A stretch of 64,000 nucleotides of DNA, from NCBI GenBank assembly GCA_016859345.1, contig CM029126.1, positions 5,402,501 through 5,466,500 on the forward strand, written 5' to 3'. Positions within the stretch are counted from its first letter, which is position 1. Every line of letters begins with the position of its first letter. The DNA is from Istiophorus platypterus (taxonomy: Eukaryota; Chordata; Actinopteri; Istiophoriformes; Istiophoridae). Made by a program: the position numbers and the translations under genes. Of this stretch, positions 1 through 11,319 are shown one piece after another. The notes beneath the pieces are model-generated. The model ran no database searches and was not told the DNA's origin. It worked only from the letters and a program-made list of their open reading frames with translations.

Positions 1-495
1 GAGTCACTGTCTTCTAATTATACTATGAATCAGGCTGAAAGAGAGAAGATTTTGTGTGATGGGAGCTGCGCCCTCTGTTTTATTCCTTTTTTGGAATGTT
101 TGTAAAGATATGTTTTTGTGTTGTTGTGTTTTTGTTTTTTTTTTTCATCCTGTGTGTGCGAATGTGGTTGAGTTCAGGAAAACCAGGGCAAGGGATGAAG
201 AAAGACATTTTTTATTCTGGACCAATAAATTATAAAAAAAAAGGAAAAAAAAAAAGAAACGTGAACTAGTTTGAGGTATTTTAAGCCTTGTAGATGTGGG
301 TGACGGAGAAATAAAAGTTCTTTGAGTCGGGACTGGAGCGCTGCCGTGTGTTCATGTCTCATTTCCGGCCCAGTTTGACTCTGATGGCTCCAGCCGATGT
401 TTTGCCTCTTGTCATTTGTTGTGCTGAGTTTTGTTGTTTTTTTTGTCCCAGCTGACCATAACCAGCTGTTGAGATACGTTACACTATGTAGCTAC

Positions 496-498
<3 letters not shown>

Positions 499-535
<37 letters not shown>

Positions 536-550
536 TGGGGGGGGGGGGGG
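499..550. repeat. (TG)n microsatellite plus poly-G run
   Basis: TG dinucleotides run from 499 to about 534 and pass directly into a G run up to 550. This is a simple repeat with no coding role. Confidence 0.95.
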
Positions 551-633
551 CAAATGGTAAATGCTGGTACTGGTGAAAGCACCAGCCATTCATACCATTG
601 CTGAATTCATCCGCTGTGATCTTACCTCCTTAA

Positions 634-1080
634 CAGGACAGTCTAGTTTGGAATTCTGGGAAATGTTCGCTTTTGTGCTGAGTTGAATAAGAAAAGATTG
701 ATGCCACTCTCACATCTGTCACTTAAATATATAAGCTACAGCCAGGGGCTGGTTAGCTTAGCATAAAGACTGGAGATGGGGTTGGGGGGGCACTTAGCCT
801 GCCTCTGTGGAAGGTAAGAAAAAGCCCCTTTGAACTTGCAAACTGACACGTTATATCTGGTCTGTTTAATCCGAACATCAGCCAAAGTGTGAAGCCAACA
901 GTCCGTGGTTTTATGGGGGTTTATTGGGGTTTATACGCTGGACTGCACAAACCTTTGGGCTGAGCCAGGACTGTGGTTTCCCCAAGTTTCTAGGCTTTAT
1001 GCTGGGAAACGCCAATATCTCACTATTTATCAGACAGATATGAGAGTGGTATTGATCTTCCTATCAGTGACACTTTAACC
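634..1080. mobile_element. MITE-like teleost interspersed repeat, copy 1
   Basis: The block carries the string GGTTAGCTTAGCATAAAGAC near 751 and, at its far end, CAGATATGAGAGTGGTATTG near 1034. The same pieces recur at 21026-21376, 38250-38420 and 48760-49285. The left end resembles the terminal sequence of the 21-kb copy (about TTAA.AGGA.AGT..G..ATT..GGGAAA). I know this as a very common non-autonomous repeat in perch-like fishes. The superfamily cannot be fixed from sequence alone. Confidence 0.6.
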
Positions 1081-1710
1081 TCCCCATTTAGCATTTATAA
1101 GCTCTAAATATAGAAAGGTTTATAACACATTATTGCACAGTTCTGCTCAGATATGAAGGCTTTTTCAAGTGTTTATTAATGTATAAGATTTGACGATATT
1201 TATTGCTTCTCACGTAGTTTATATTATTAAGGCTGTGGGCATTTATCTGTTTGTACCCCAGCCTCCACCTGTGGGCGCCAGCAGAGGGAGTTATAGTTAT
1301 TGATAATTATGATAACGCTTGCGCTGGCTTACCAGTTATTAAACATTTCTGCTGAATACTATACTGCTTAAAAATGCTAAATAAGGGGGGTAAAATTAGG
1401 TATTGACAGTCATCTTTGAGCATCTTGCTTGACAAGTGTTCTTTAAATTATTATTATTATTATTAATATTAGTATTATTATTATTTAACACTCCAGAATT
1501 ACACACTTTCTAGCATTTTCTGCTGTTTGCCTGCATAGTTTGATTGTAAGTAATGATTGATGACCCTAAAATAATGACACTTGACGTTGATGTTACAAGG
1601 ACCGACCGTGTCGCAGCACCACAGCTCCTACCACTGATGATCCTAACCGACCTTCTTTCCCCCCCCTCTCTGCTCCCCTCCCCCCTCCACCGTCTCTCCT
1701 CCCTGTCCAG

Positions 1711-1991
1711 ATGCAAGGTGTGCCGTCCCCCCCTCCTACCATCATCACCATCATCGCACCCACGCCCACTCCTTCCACGCTCCCTCCTACGACCGTCCCG
1801 CTCACGAACGCCCCTCCTTCGACCGCCCCTCCTTCGACCGCCCCTCCTTCGACCATCCCTCCTACAACCGCCCCTTGCACGAGCGCCCCCTTTACGACCG
1901 ACCCTCGTACGACCGTCCACCCCACGACCGCTGGAACCCCCGTCTCCGTGTGAGCGCTGGAAATCAGCTCTACATGTTGGACCAGGAGGAG
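1711..1991 (+). CDS. syngap1: syngap1 internal exon: His run, pentapeptide repeats and start of split PH domain
   Basis: SynGAP is a Ras/Rap GTPase-activating protein of the excitatory postsynaptic density. The exon follows a long polypyrimidine tract ending CAG and ends before GTATTG. Its first two bases complete a codon (phase 2 entry), and it then reads open for 93 codons. Visible in order: SYHHHHHRTHAHSFHA (five His), about ten pentapeptides of type P-S-[YF]-D-R (codons for PSYDR, PAHER, PSFDR x2, PSFDH, PSYNR, PLHER, PLYDR, PSYDR, PPHDR), then WNPRLRVSAGNQLYMLDQEE. From memory, mammalian SynGAP has one SPYDRPGWNPRF followed by SGNQLLMLDEDE, so this is the same exon with an expanded linker and the first strands of the split PH domain. 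The exon runs on without a stop to 2071 if unspliced, but the phase-0 junction to the 18781 exon reproduces SynGAP exactly. The other two frames are shadows. Confidence 0.93.
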
Positions 1992-2259
1992 GTATTGTAC
2001 TACGCACACCAGGGATACACTGATGCTGGTTTTGCACGAGGGATTGATACAAATGAGTCTCACGAAACTTGAAAGGGGCATTTATCATGTAAGATATCAG
2101 ATAACGATGACAAATGTCTTACCCTTTGCACTTATATAGGAGTTAAATCCTCTCTGAAATATAAACTATTATTTTAAAATAAAATATTTTGACATCTTAA
2201 ATATTTGATGACCCCTGGTTATGAGCCAAAAATGAGATTAAAACATATACATTAAAATA

Positions 2260-2307
2260 CATATGTATGTTTGTATGTGTATGTATGTATATGTATATGT
2301 ATATATG

Positions 2308-2347
<40 letters not shown>

Positions 2348-2365
2348 TGTGAATATGTATATATG
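2260..2365. repeat. (TATG)n/(TG)n compound microsatellite
   Basis: TATG-type units grade into a pure TG run and back to TATG. Simple repeat. Confidence 0.95.
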
Positions 2366-2570
2366 AATTAAAACAAGTAGCTGATCTTAATGTTGTGGCT
2401 GATCTCAATCAAAAAAGAAACAAAAAAAAACCCCACCTTATGTCTCCCCTGAGTAAAACACAGGCTGACGGCATTCTAAGCATGGCCTGTCATAGTTTCA
2501 CACAGTGTTTGTTCTACTTAGAGAACCCTACTTTTCAGCTAATATCTGCCAAAATAAAAAAAGGAGGTCA

Positions 2571-2590
2571 GAGAGAGAGAGAGAGAGAGA
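2571..2590. repeat. (GA)n microsatellite
   Basis: Ten GA units in an A-rich context. Confidence 0.9.
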
Positions 2591-3838
2591 ACGTATCCGG
2601 AGTCTATCCCAGACGCTCCAGCTTCCTTGGTTCCCTCTCGCCTTGGGCTGACTTTCAGGGGCTCGGTTTCAAAGATGGTTGTTAATTCTGCGGTTGAAAA
2701 CTTTTTTATTTTTAAAGAAAAAAATTCTCTGCATTGTTGTAACTGGATCTTAACTGTGTAACCACTAACCTCAAAAAGGGGAAGAAACCCTCTTAAACTG
2801 TGGGATGCTGGGTTATTTTTGAACTCCTTCAACCTGCCTGATCCACATCTGTGTCACAATATTTTTTTTATACATTATATTGAGTCCCTGTCAACAACCA
2901 ACCACAGAGGCTGCTTTCAACTTGTTTTTCTTTTCTTAAGTAGGTAAAGAAAACAATAATAATTTTATTAGTTTGGCAAATGCAAGAAAACGAGTTGTTC
3001 TTCAGCGGAGAATTAACAAGAATTGTGACCCTGGTGCCTGCTGCAGGTGCAGTGCATCCTGGTGTATATTTAAATGCTTTACTTTATCAGAACAGTATAT
3101 AAACAAGTAATACATGGTGTATAACCAAATTTTTACACACTTTTAAGCCGATATTAGCATTTGTCAGTGTATTTTTTATTAACTTTAACTCCTCTTGTGG
3201 GGCGCCCGTGACTCGATGCCTGTGTACAAACAGATAATGAATGACAAAATAGTTAAACACAGTTGTAGTAATAAAAAAAATGTCTTCATAGGAGAAGTTG
3301 TCGAACTGTTGACAAATAGTTTATTTCAAATAAACACTTAAAATGTATTTATATGTGCTTACAACAACATTATAGTGTATTATAAACCATTTGATATATC
3401 ATAGCTTATAAATGCTAAATAAGAGAACTTAAAGGATTGAGGCTACTGTTGGTGGAGACACTCACTAGACCACATAATATGTGGTAATCTGCGGTCAAAA
3501 ATAGTCCCCAACAAATGCCCCATTCTCTTCTCTTTGAGTAATTTCTGCAAAAAGCGACTTTGCCCAGATGTTTTAGGAAAATGCTGAACCTTCATTACAC
3601 ATCACACCAATTTTTGTAAGATTTTTGCCATTAGTAAGAAAAATGTGGTCCCAAGTTCCCCCTGCTGGGTAGGAAAGTTGGAAAGTATGGAGAATTTGTT
3701 TGTTAATTTTGATCTTTTCATTAGATTTGTTGACAATCAAAGTAGAATTGAAGAATAACAGAAGAAAAACAGCTGCGTTATTCTTCAGTGGTGTAAAAGC
3801 TGAAATCCAGACCATTCCAGTTCCCCGGCTCAGTTTTG

Positions 3839-3840
<2 letters not shown>

Positions 3841-3876
<36 letters not shown>

Positions 3877-3941
3877 CACACGCACACACACACGCACACA
3901 CACATGTACACACACATGCACACACACATGCACACACACAC
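3841..3941. repeat. (CA)n microsatellite with 8-bp higher-order period
   Basis: A pure CA tract passes into CACACACG and CACACATG units of 8 bp. All long reading frames through it, such as His-Thr runs, are artefacts of the repeat. Confidence 0.95.
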
Positions 3942-5029
3942 CATCAGCGTTGTCAACAAAAAACTGCTGTGACCCACTTTCACTTCTGAGAGCATCACCC
4001 TACCTGGGTAAATGTGCTGGTTCTGTGCTGCTGTGATACTCCAGCATGCGGATGAGAATGTTAATTAGTTATTAATTTAAAGAAAATTATGGCTAGCAGG
4101 TTTAAAGTGCTCAAGGGTCATTTTTTTCCCCCTGTAATTGTTTAATTATATAAATATAACTTACTGCTTACCAACTGGAAAGAGCATTAATGTGCCAGTT
4201 TAAAGTCTGACACATTTGCAGCTGGAAATGATGATTGAAATGAGCAGAAACTGAGATCGTCCGCTGTTAAAACCAGCAGAGTACAATCATTTAAGGAGGA
4301 GAGGGAGCTCCTCCTCAGTTATTCTCATTCTCTCTTTCCCCGGTTGATTTTCAGATCGCTTAAAATAGGAATAGACATAGGTAAGTGTTGATTATCTTGA
4401 CTTCGGAGATAGGCAGGGCATCACTAAACCTGCTGCTGGCTTGGAATAAAATCTCACCTTGCTCCTTTGGCCAGGAGAGGGTACTGTTCTTCAGCTTTTC
4501 CACGCAAAGTTACACAGTTGAAGCCAAGACCGCTGATTTATAACACCACTTATAACATCACCCTTAGCGGAGCAGAGGCTTTTAAAATCCATAGGTTACC
4601 GTCCCGCGCTTTAAAGGTCAGCTTTTGGATCATATATATGCTGATATAGTGTTTTATTTTGGTTTAAAGCCCTAAGCTCTTAAATATCAGCGCTTTACAG
4701 CTGTATAATGGAGTACATGCATGTGTGTATGTGAAAATACATTCATTTAATATTATTTTTAAGTTTAATTTTTTATCTTGGGGTTTTGTTGTATTTTATT
4801 GTTATCCCTCACTTTTTATCATAATTTATGTAGTCTGTGCATTCCACGTTATGTATTCATGTACGGTATGTGATTTAAGTCCAGCACCAAGGCAAATTTC
4901 TACGTTCAGAGATGCTGGCGCGTCAATAAAGTAATGAATCCTCATGTGGTCAGTCGAAGCGAACGGGTGGCGACCGTAGTGTGATTTTGTGTGTCTGTGC
5001 GTGTGTGTGTACGCGAGCACGGCTGCCGA

Positions 5030-5290
5030 TAGCATTTCAACCTGCCGCCCCCCGGAGGAACAGAGCGGCGCTGTGATCCGGATAAGAGAACCTGTTCTCG
5101 CTACACGGAGGCACTGAGTGGAGAGCCCGGTTCAATTAACCGGGGCCCCGTCCCTGTCTAATTGTGCCAATGAGGCGGCAGCTGTGAGCGGACCGGCGGC
5201 AGGGCCGTGGACGCTGACGGCCGTCACCTCGGCGATGGCGGGAGGGCGTTAAATATTCACGCCTGTCACTCGCCTCGCTGCAGAGTGGCT
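5030..5290. promoter_or_regulatory. CpG-rich, non-repetitive intronic island; candidate regulatory element
   Basis: About 260 bp of GC-rich, CpG-containing sequence without simple repeats stands out from the AT-rich intron around it. It includes a short perfect palindrome-type motif, CCCGGTT-CAATT-AACCGGG (about 5127-5145), and AT-rich TTAAATATTCA just downstream. There is no coding frame with recognisable similarity. That it is an enhancer or conserved non-coding element is inference from composition only. Confidence 0.3.
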
Positions 5291-5621
5291 GTCTCTCTGT
5301 CTCTCTCTCTCGCGCTTCCTCTCTCTTTCACAAACACACACACACAGACACATACTCGCTCATCCTTTCAGTTTGTTTCCGTTTGTATTAGATGGCTCTT
5401 CTGCGGCTCGGCAGGGAGAGAGAAAAGCAGTCTCAGTGTAGCGTTTCCATAGTGGAGATACGAGGGATCAGTGGAGGACCTCACCGTTTTTTTGTTGTTT
5501 TTTTTCTCCCTCACCGGTGCCGCCGACATCGGCCGATCTTAAACACACACCTTTCCCCTCTCTGACTTCCTGTTTGCTTATGCGCTCGACACCCGAGGTT
5601 GGCGCCGAGCCGTCCAATCCG

Positions 5622-5669
<48 letters not shown>

Positions 5670-6035
5670 GTATCCCTGCCTCCTCCGGGCTCGTCCCTCC
5701 TTTTTGACTTCCCTCCTTCGACCAGGCACGCTTACCTTTTTCTCCTGTTCTCTCCCTCTTCTCCATCCTCTCCCTCTTCTCCCTCCTCTCTTATCTAATC
5801 CGTCTGTTGCTCCGTGTCTTTTCCCTCCCTCCAAGCATTCATAATCTCTCGCTCTCTGCCTCCCTCCCTCCCTCCCTCCTCCTGTCTCCACATTCACTGC
5901 TATCACACCCCCCTCCCTCCTCCCTCTCCCATCTTTCTTGCCCTCCTTCACAGTTTCTCCCTCTTTCCCCCGCCCTCATCCTTTCACCTCATCCACACTC
6001 GCCCACTCCATCCCCCTCCTCCCTCTCTCTGTGGT
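5290..6035. repeat. pyrimidine-rich block with (CT)n core
   Basis: Some 700 bp are strongly C/T-biased on the + strand, with a pure CT tract at about 5623-5667 and many CCCTCC-type runs. Arg/Glu or Ser/Leu reading frames here are low-complexity artefacts. Confidence 0.85.
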
Positions 6036-6842
6036 GACTGGCAGCAGTCTTTGGCTCTCCGACAGGCCACCTGTTTCTGTGCTCCTCACAGCTCCGTTCA
6101 CTTCACTTTTGTGGTTTTGTTTTGGTTTTGACGTTGTTTTATGAATGACGGACACCAAAAAGACGCAGGAGAGAGACGTCGCCCCGGCGGAGCACCGTGA
6201 TGGGGGACGAGACTGTCGTGTCACTGCGTAAATTTGTGCCCGTGTGCAGCCCCTGACTCCTGGCATGTCGGGGTCATTGAACTGTTCCCCCCCGTGATGG
6301 AGTGCGCTGCACTTCATTGGCCTAGGACGGGATTGGGCCCTCGCTGCCATGTCAACACTCGCGGCTCATTTTAATTGCCAAAGAAAATGGTAATGGATAC
6401 GCTGACAAGATGTGTTGTCTGAGCGGCACGTTTCAACAATGTGCATCCAGGGCAAAACACCCCTGAACCCCTGAAAGTTTAAAATACATCTCTGAAATTA
6501 AAAGTGGTGAGGCAAAACGTGCAGCTTATAATTGCAATGCCCTCTTTTTTCTCTCTTTCTTTTTTTTTTCCTCTTGAATTGTCATTGTCAAGTCATAAGT
6601 GAATGTGACTTCTTCGCCCCCCTTGAGGTGCTCCGTCTATGCGTGTGATTGGTAGAGAAAGTCTTTCCGGTGCAGTCTGAGCAAAGCAAAATTGAGCCGT
6701 GTTACGTGGAAAAAAAAAAAATGGGCGAGCGTGCAGCCCTGAAGCGAAGAAGGAAAAAAACAAAAAAAAAAAAGAATGTCACTTGGTGTCTGTCACTCTG
6801 TCCCTGTGATTATCTGGAAGGTTGAGAAGAAAAATTTAAGGC

Positions 6843-6843
<1 letters not shown>

Positions 6844-6892
<49 letters not shown>

Positions 6893-6908
6893 TATAAAAT
6901 ATGCCGTC
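6844..6908. repeat. (TA)n microsatellite
   Basis: About 25 TA units followed by a few interrupted ones. Confidence 0.95.
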
Positions 6909-7429
6909 CAATGTCTCTAAAATGACCTTGGTGTTGAATTAACACTTCTTTACAGAAACAGAACATTATAGACTTTAGGTACCAATTTGCATGCAGGGTT
7001 CATGCATTAGGGTGCATGATATTATGCATTTTGCACATTAGTCTGCAGAGTGCATTAGTCAGTCTGTTTTTTTCTGTTTGTTTGTTTAGTTCGTTGGTTT
7101 TTTTTTTTATTCCTTTGTTCGCCCTTAGAACAACTAATGGTACACTGTGTTCATGTGTCACAGCATATTTACATTTAACACTCTCATGTGTGTATGTGTT
7201 GGAGCGTTGTGACATGCACTGTGGCTGCAGCAGAAAAGAAAGGAGGGAAGTTTTAACCACAGCTGAAAAACATTTGGTTAATTATTATCGATTGACGGAA
7301 AATTTATTGGCAGTTATTGTGGTTATTGATTACGTAATCTATAACAAAGCAAATGTGCCAAACATTCTCTTGTTCCAGCTTCTCGCTGTCCTGTGAGGGA
7401 TTTCTGCTTTTCTTTTTTTTCTAATGTAA

Positions 7430-7950
7430 AATTAACTGAACATCTTTGGTTTTTGGACTTTTGGCCTGACGAAATACAGAATTTGAAATTGTGACCTTTA
7501 GCTTAATGAAATGGTAATTAGAAATTGTAATTGGCTGTTTTCTGACTTTTCATAGACCGATGATTAATGAATTACTTGAGAAAATAATTGTCATATGAAT
7601 CGATGATAAAAAAAAAAAAATAACGGTGGCAGTCATTGTTGACTGATGACTGATTTGTGGCTCTGCAACGATTAGTTGATTAATCGATCAAAATGAAATT
7701 CAACTGCAGCCGTCCTTGGATAATCATCCTGGAGCACACTGGCCAAAAACTCGCTCCGGCTTCTGAAATGCGAGAACAAGCTTGCTTCATCCTTTTGTCA
7801 TTTATTATAGTAAATGAAATGTCTCTGAGTTTCGGACTGTCGGTTGGACAAACATGGGCAATTTGAAAATGTCACTGTGGGCTCTGGGAAATTGTGATAA
7901 ACATTTTTCATTTCACCTTATTTGACGTTTTATTAACAAAACGATTAAGG
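7430..7950. mobile_element. hAT-like MITE, two adjacent partial copies
   Basis: The sequence contains GCAACGATTAGTTGATTAATCGA (split here as GCAACGATTAG and TTGATTAATCGA) near 7664-7686. Diverged partners include TTTTGGACTTTTGGCC near 7451 and GGACTGTCGGTTGGACAAA near 7834. The two head-like segments in the same orientation suggest two copies side by side. Similar pieces recur at 29650-30006, 46830-47030 and 48430-48680. I know this as an abundant non-autonomous hAT-type repeat of teleosts; the class is from memory. Confidence 0.55.
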
Positions 7951-8670
7951 CGAGAAAATGGCACTGGCAGAATTTTATTTTTTATTTTATTCTTTTTCAG
8001 ATTTTGGACTGTTTAGCTTCCATAACATGTCGTCTTTCAGACTAGTGGAAAGAACCCGTCCAAAATAAACATGACGATGTCTTTATTGCTGACTTTTGTC
8101 TATTTGCATCTGTAGTTTTCAGTTACAATACATACCCTCAAAGGCATAGACTTTTTTTGCTCATACACTGAGCTAGAAAATCTCCACTTCAGTAGCACTT
8201 ACATAGAGCAGACATCTCTGTTTTATTCCTTTCTATATTCTGGAGGTTTCAACTGAGGGTTTTTTTCCTTCTTATATGTCATCACTGCCTGATTTATTTC
8301 ACATTTTATTCATAAAAACATTGCGAAAATGGATTTCTTTTATGGCTGTCCACGGTATTTTCTGATTTATAGAACGATAGATAAAGGAGATGTCACCCCC
8401 CCCCTTTAAAAACCTTTGGCTCTTATATGTCAACGAAATGGAACAACAATTTTGAGCCTGGCTTTGGCCAGTGTTCAGATTTATGATCTGGAAATGTATG
8501 CAAATCAGTGCATATTTAATTAGATAATGCCTCATTTACGTATCTAACTATACAGTTTCAGAAGCCGTGTAATACACAAAAATTTAATCTAAGTAATCAA
8601 CTGGGGAAATTTCATGCTGATAAATAGAAGCTAAGACTTTTACCTTTCTCACCTGTAGGGTCTCACCGTA

Positions 8671-8731
8671 AACAATTAATCAAGAAACTAATTGGCAGAA
8701 TAATCAACCATGAAATTAATTGTTAGTTGAT
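8671..8731. mobile_element. hAT-like MITE fragment
   Basis: A short AT-rich piece with ATTAATCAAGAAACTAATTGG and a terminal AATTGTTAGTTG resembles the ends of the family at 7.4-7.95 kb. Confidence 0.4.
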
Positions 8732-10592
8732 GCCATAGTCGTTCGGCTTTGGTAATAAATGGATTGTGTCTCACTTACTTTGACATTTAGCACTTTTGAT
8801 GTGATTTGGAATTTGTTAACGAAATGGGCCGGTTAGAAAAATCCTCACTAACCGGATCACTTGGGGAAAACCTGTGTTGGAGAAAGTCAATGCAGCAGTG
8901 ACAAGAATAAGCAATCGGGCCGATATTTCTTTGACTTTTCTAATGCGGGATCACGATCGGAGGGTGTTTGCGCCCCACTGCTCCGCAGGCCGCTCTTCCT
9001 CCGTCTGTCCTTTAGGGGGAGCGAGAGGGCTGGCGGTGACGGGCAGCCCGGGCATCCTCGCCTGCCGCCTCATCCTCCTCCTCCTCCTCCTCTGCCTCCT
9101 CTCATCTCACATTAATCTGAGGTGACAGAGTTTCATATACCACCGCCACGCACCAGTGCCCTGTCCCCCAAGTCATGTGTCCCGGCTGTGCTCCCCCAAC
9201 TGTGCCAGTATTACGCAAGAAGAAAAGAAAAAAAATTACGGGGGTCACAAGCCTTTCTTTAGCCTGCAAGTGTTCGAAATTTTAAGTCTATAACACACAG
9301 GGAAGTAAATGTAGCACTGTAGTAATTTTAAATAAATTGATTTTTGAGTAAATTTTCCACTTTGGTTGAAGTTCTGCTTTCATTCGCGTGACGCTGGTGC
9401 TCTGATGCGGAACTCGAGAGAAGCCGCAGCACCTGTCTGGCTCGGGCCTATAGCCGCCGTTGTCACGCCGCATGAATGTCGCATCAGAGGGGGGACGGCA
9501 TGTTCGCTCATGACCCCGGAGAACGCGCTCAGGCGGCTGTCGCGTGGGAGTCGGGGGGGATTAATTATGTAATAAACGTAGGTGGGAAGTGACTCGACGA
9601 GAAGACGAGAGAGAGGTTGATTGTTTTTAAGTAAAACGGCTCGACCTGACCCCCCCCCCCACCACCGCCCAGAGGCGACATTAACAAAGAAACCTCCAGT
9701 ATTTGAGTAATCATTAAACGCCATTGAAATAAAAATCTTCCCTCGCTTAGAATTACTGTAAAACATTTTCCAAAAGGTCAGGTCTGTACATAGAGGGGTT
9801 TAAACGGCTTTTATCTCAGCCTTCTGATTAATTCACCTTCCCCCTCCGGGTAGTGTACACTTTCTTTTTTCCTCCGATACCTCGGAGGCACCTAAGGAAA
9901 GAGGGAAACGAGGCCTAATTTGTCTCCTGCCAACTCACCAGCAGCAACTGCCAGATCTCGATGACCTTAAAAGCAATCCTCTGCCGTTTATCACTTTTAT
10001 TAAGAAGAATCGTACCTTGCCAGGTCTCTTTCTCCGTGGGATGTGGACACTTATGGGTGGTTTGAACTTTTTCCCCATGCACTTAGCGTCTGCAAGCGCC
10101 ATGTGATAAACCAACGCGGCTATCATTTATATTTTAAGTATTTATTTGATGGGTTTATTAACAGCAGCTTACAGATAGTGGAACTGTTTAAAAGCCAAAA
10201 TCCAGTACCTTACTTTGGATGCAACAAGATAGATATTTACTTCCAGTACATGCACACTCAGGTCACAGATTCAGTGTAATGTGAGTTTCCTACTTGTTCA
10301 CATCATTTCTGCCATTGTCATGTTACCCTTAACTCTCTTTTCAGTTTATTTTTATAGCTTTCAAATCAGTTTAAGACAATAAGCTTTTCTCTGGGTTGGA
10401 AAAACTACATCATTTAACTCTTTTGTGCCATTGCAACTGTTTAAACTACATATTAGATGTACAGTGCAGTTACAATAAGAATTTCCAAAGTGCTGCTTAT
10501 GCATTCAGACGACAGGAAATTATCATCAATTGGTTCTGGGTGTTGGGGACCAAAGGTCGTGAAAATGTCAGCCCTCGCTGGACTCTCTGCTC

Positions 10593-10699
10593 TGTGTGTG
10601 TGTGTGTGTTTGTGTGTGTGTAACTCTGTGGGTTGGATTGCTGTGTTTTATGAAGACGGTTGCTCGGGAGGAGGAGGAGGAGGAGGAGGAGGAGGAGGA
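10593..10699. repeat. (TG)n and (GGA)n microsatellites
   Basis: A TG tract spans about 10593-10620 and a GGA tract about 10667-10699, with some 45 bp between them. Confidence 0.95.
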
Positions 10700-10788
10700 A
10701 GAACATCTGCCCGTGAAAGGATATTAGTGATGGTCTGAAGGACAAATTGTGCTTTTGGCCAGCTCAGCCACCTATCGTGGTGCACGGG

Positions 10789-10792
<4 letters not shown>

Positions 10793-10880
<88 letters not shown>

Positions 10881-10901
10881 CGTGTGCGTGTGTGTGTGTG
10901 T
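10793..10901. repeat. long (TG)n microsatellite
   Basis: About 109 bp of TG with a few CG interruptions near the right end. A further short TG run follows at about 10974-10986. Confidence 0.97.
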
Positions 10902-11092
10902 TGCTGGGATAAAATTTATTTCTGACTTTGTGCAGGTGTGTCGGCAATTTTTTTTCTATTGCTTGCGTGTGTGTGTGTGTGTGTGTCCTTTTTGTGTGTT
11001 AGACAACCAGTAGTGTTTGATTGCTGTCCTGTTAAGAAATAATGTATTGCAGAGTTTCCCACATTACACACTCTTTCTTGCAGTTTCGTTCA

Positions 11093-11189
11093 CATGCACA
11101 CACACACACACGCACACGCACGCACACGCACACAGACGCACACACACGCACGCACACGCACACACACGCACACACACGCAAACACACAC
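11093..11189. repeat. (CA)n microsatellite with CG interruptions
   Basis: About 97 bp of CA with repeated CACACACG units. On the same strand it is the complement of the TG tract at 10793-10901. Confidence 0.95.
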
Positions 11190-11243
11190 CTTCACTTCTC
11201 TCACTGTTCTTTCTTCTTCACACAGATATGCCATTTCTCTCTT

Positions 11244-11248
<5 letters not shown>

Positions 11249-11317
<69 letters not shown>

Positions 11318-11319
11318 CT
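11249..11319. repeat. (CT)n microsatellite ending in (CA)n
   Basis: About 70 bp of CT with a TTTCTTTC interruption and a short CACACACA end. Confidence 0.95.

Larger units (their letters stand above)
1..1710 (+). other. syngap1: syngap1 intron, 3' part (5' end outside window)
   Basis: This stretch lies upstream of an internal exon with a clear splice acceptor, so it is read as intron. It holds a TG tract with a G run (499-550), a MITE-like repeat (634-1080), an AT-rich (ATT)n patch near 1449-1484, and a long C/T-rich acceptor tract (about 1648-1709) ending in CAG. I see no supported coding sequence in it. An AATAAA near 312, followed by GT-rich sequence, could mimic a poly(A) site but is not needed to explain anything. 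Confidence 0.7.

Noticed and set aside
174..362. AATAAA near 312 with GT-rich sequence after it, suggesting a 3' end of an upstream gene
   Set aside because: The position is within a syngap1 intron, no coding sequence precedes it, and AATAAA is frequent in AT-rich DNA.
1992..2071. Run-on of the first exon to a stop at 2071, which could make it a last exon ending ESHET
   Set aside because: The phase-0 splice at 1991 to the 18781 exon reproduces the known SynGAP sequence exactly, so the run-on is intron by chance open for 26 codons.
1510..2088. Antisense frames of 192 and 162 aa opposite the first syngap1 exon
   Set aside because: They are Arg/Gly- and Val/Gly-rich shadows of the 15-bp coding repeat. 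The + strand frame shows synonymous change and matches SynGAP.
3573..3998. 141-aa Cys/Val and His/Thr frames
   Set aside because: They come from the CA/TG microsatellite.
5511..6350. Ser/Leu/Pro-rich + frames and Arg/Glu-rich - frames up to 146 aa
   Set aside because: They come from the pyrimidine-rich block with few possible stops, with no splice context or family match.
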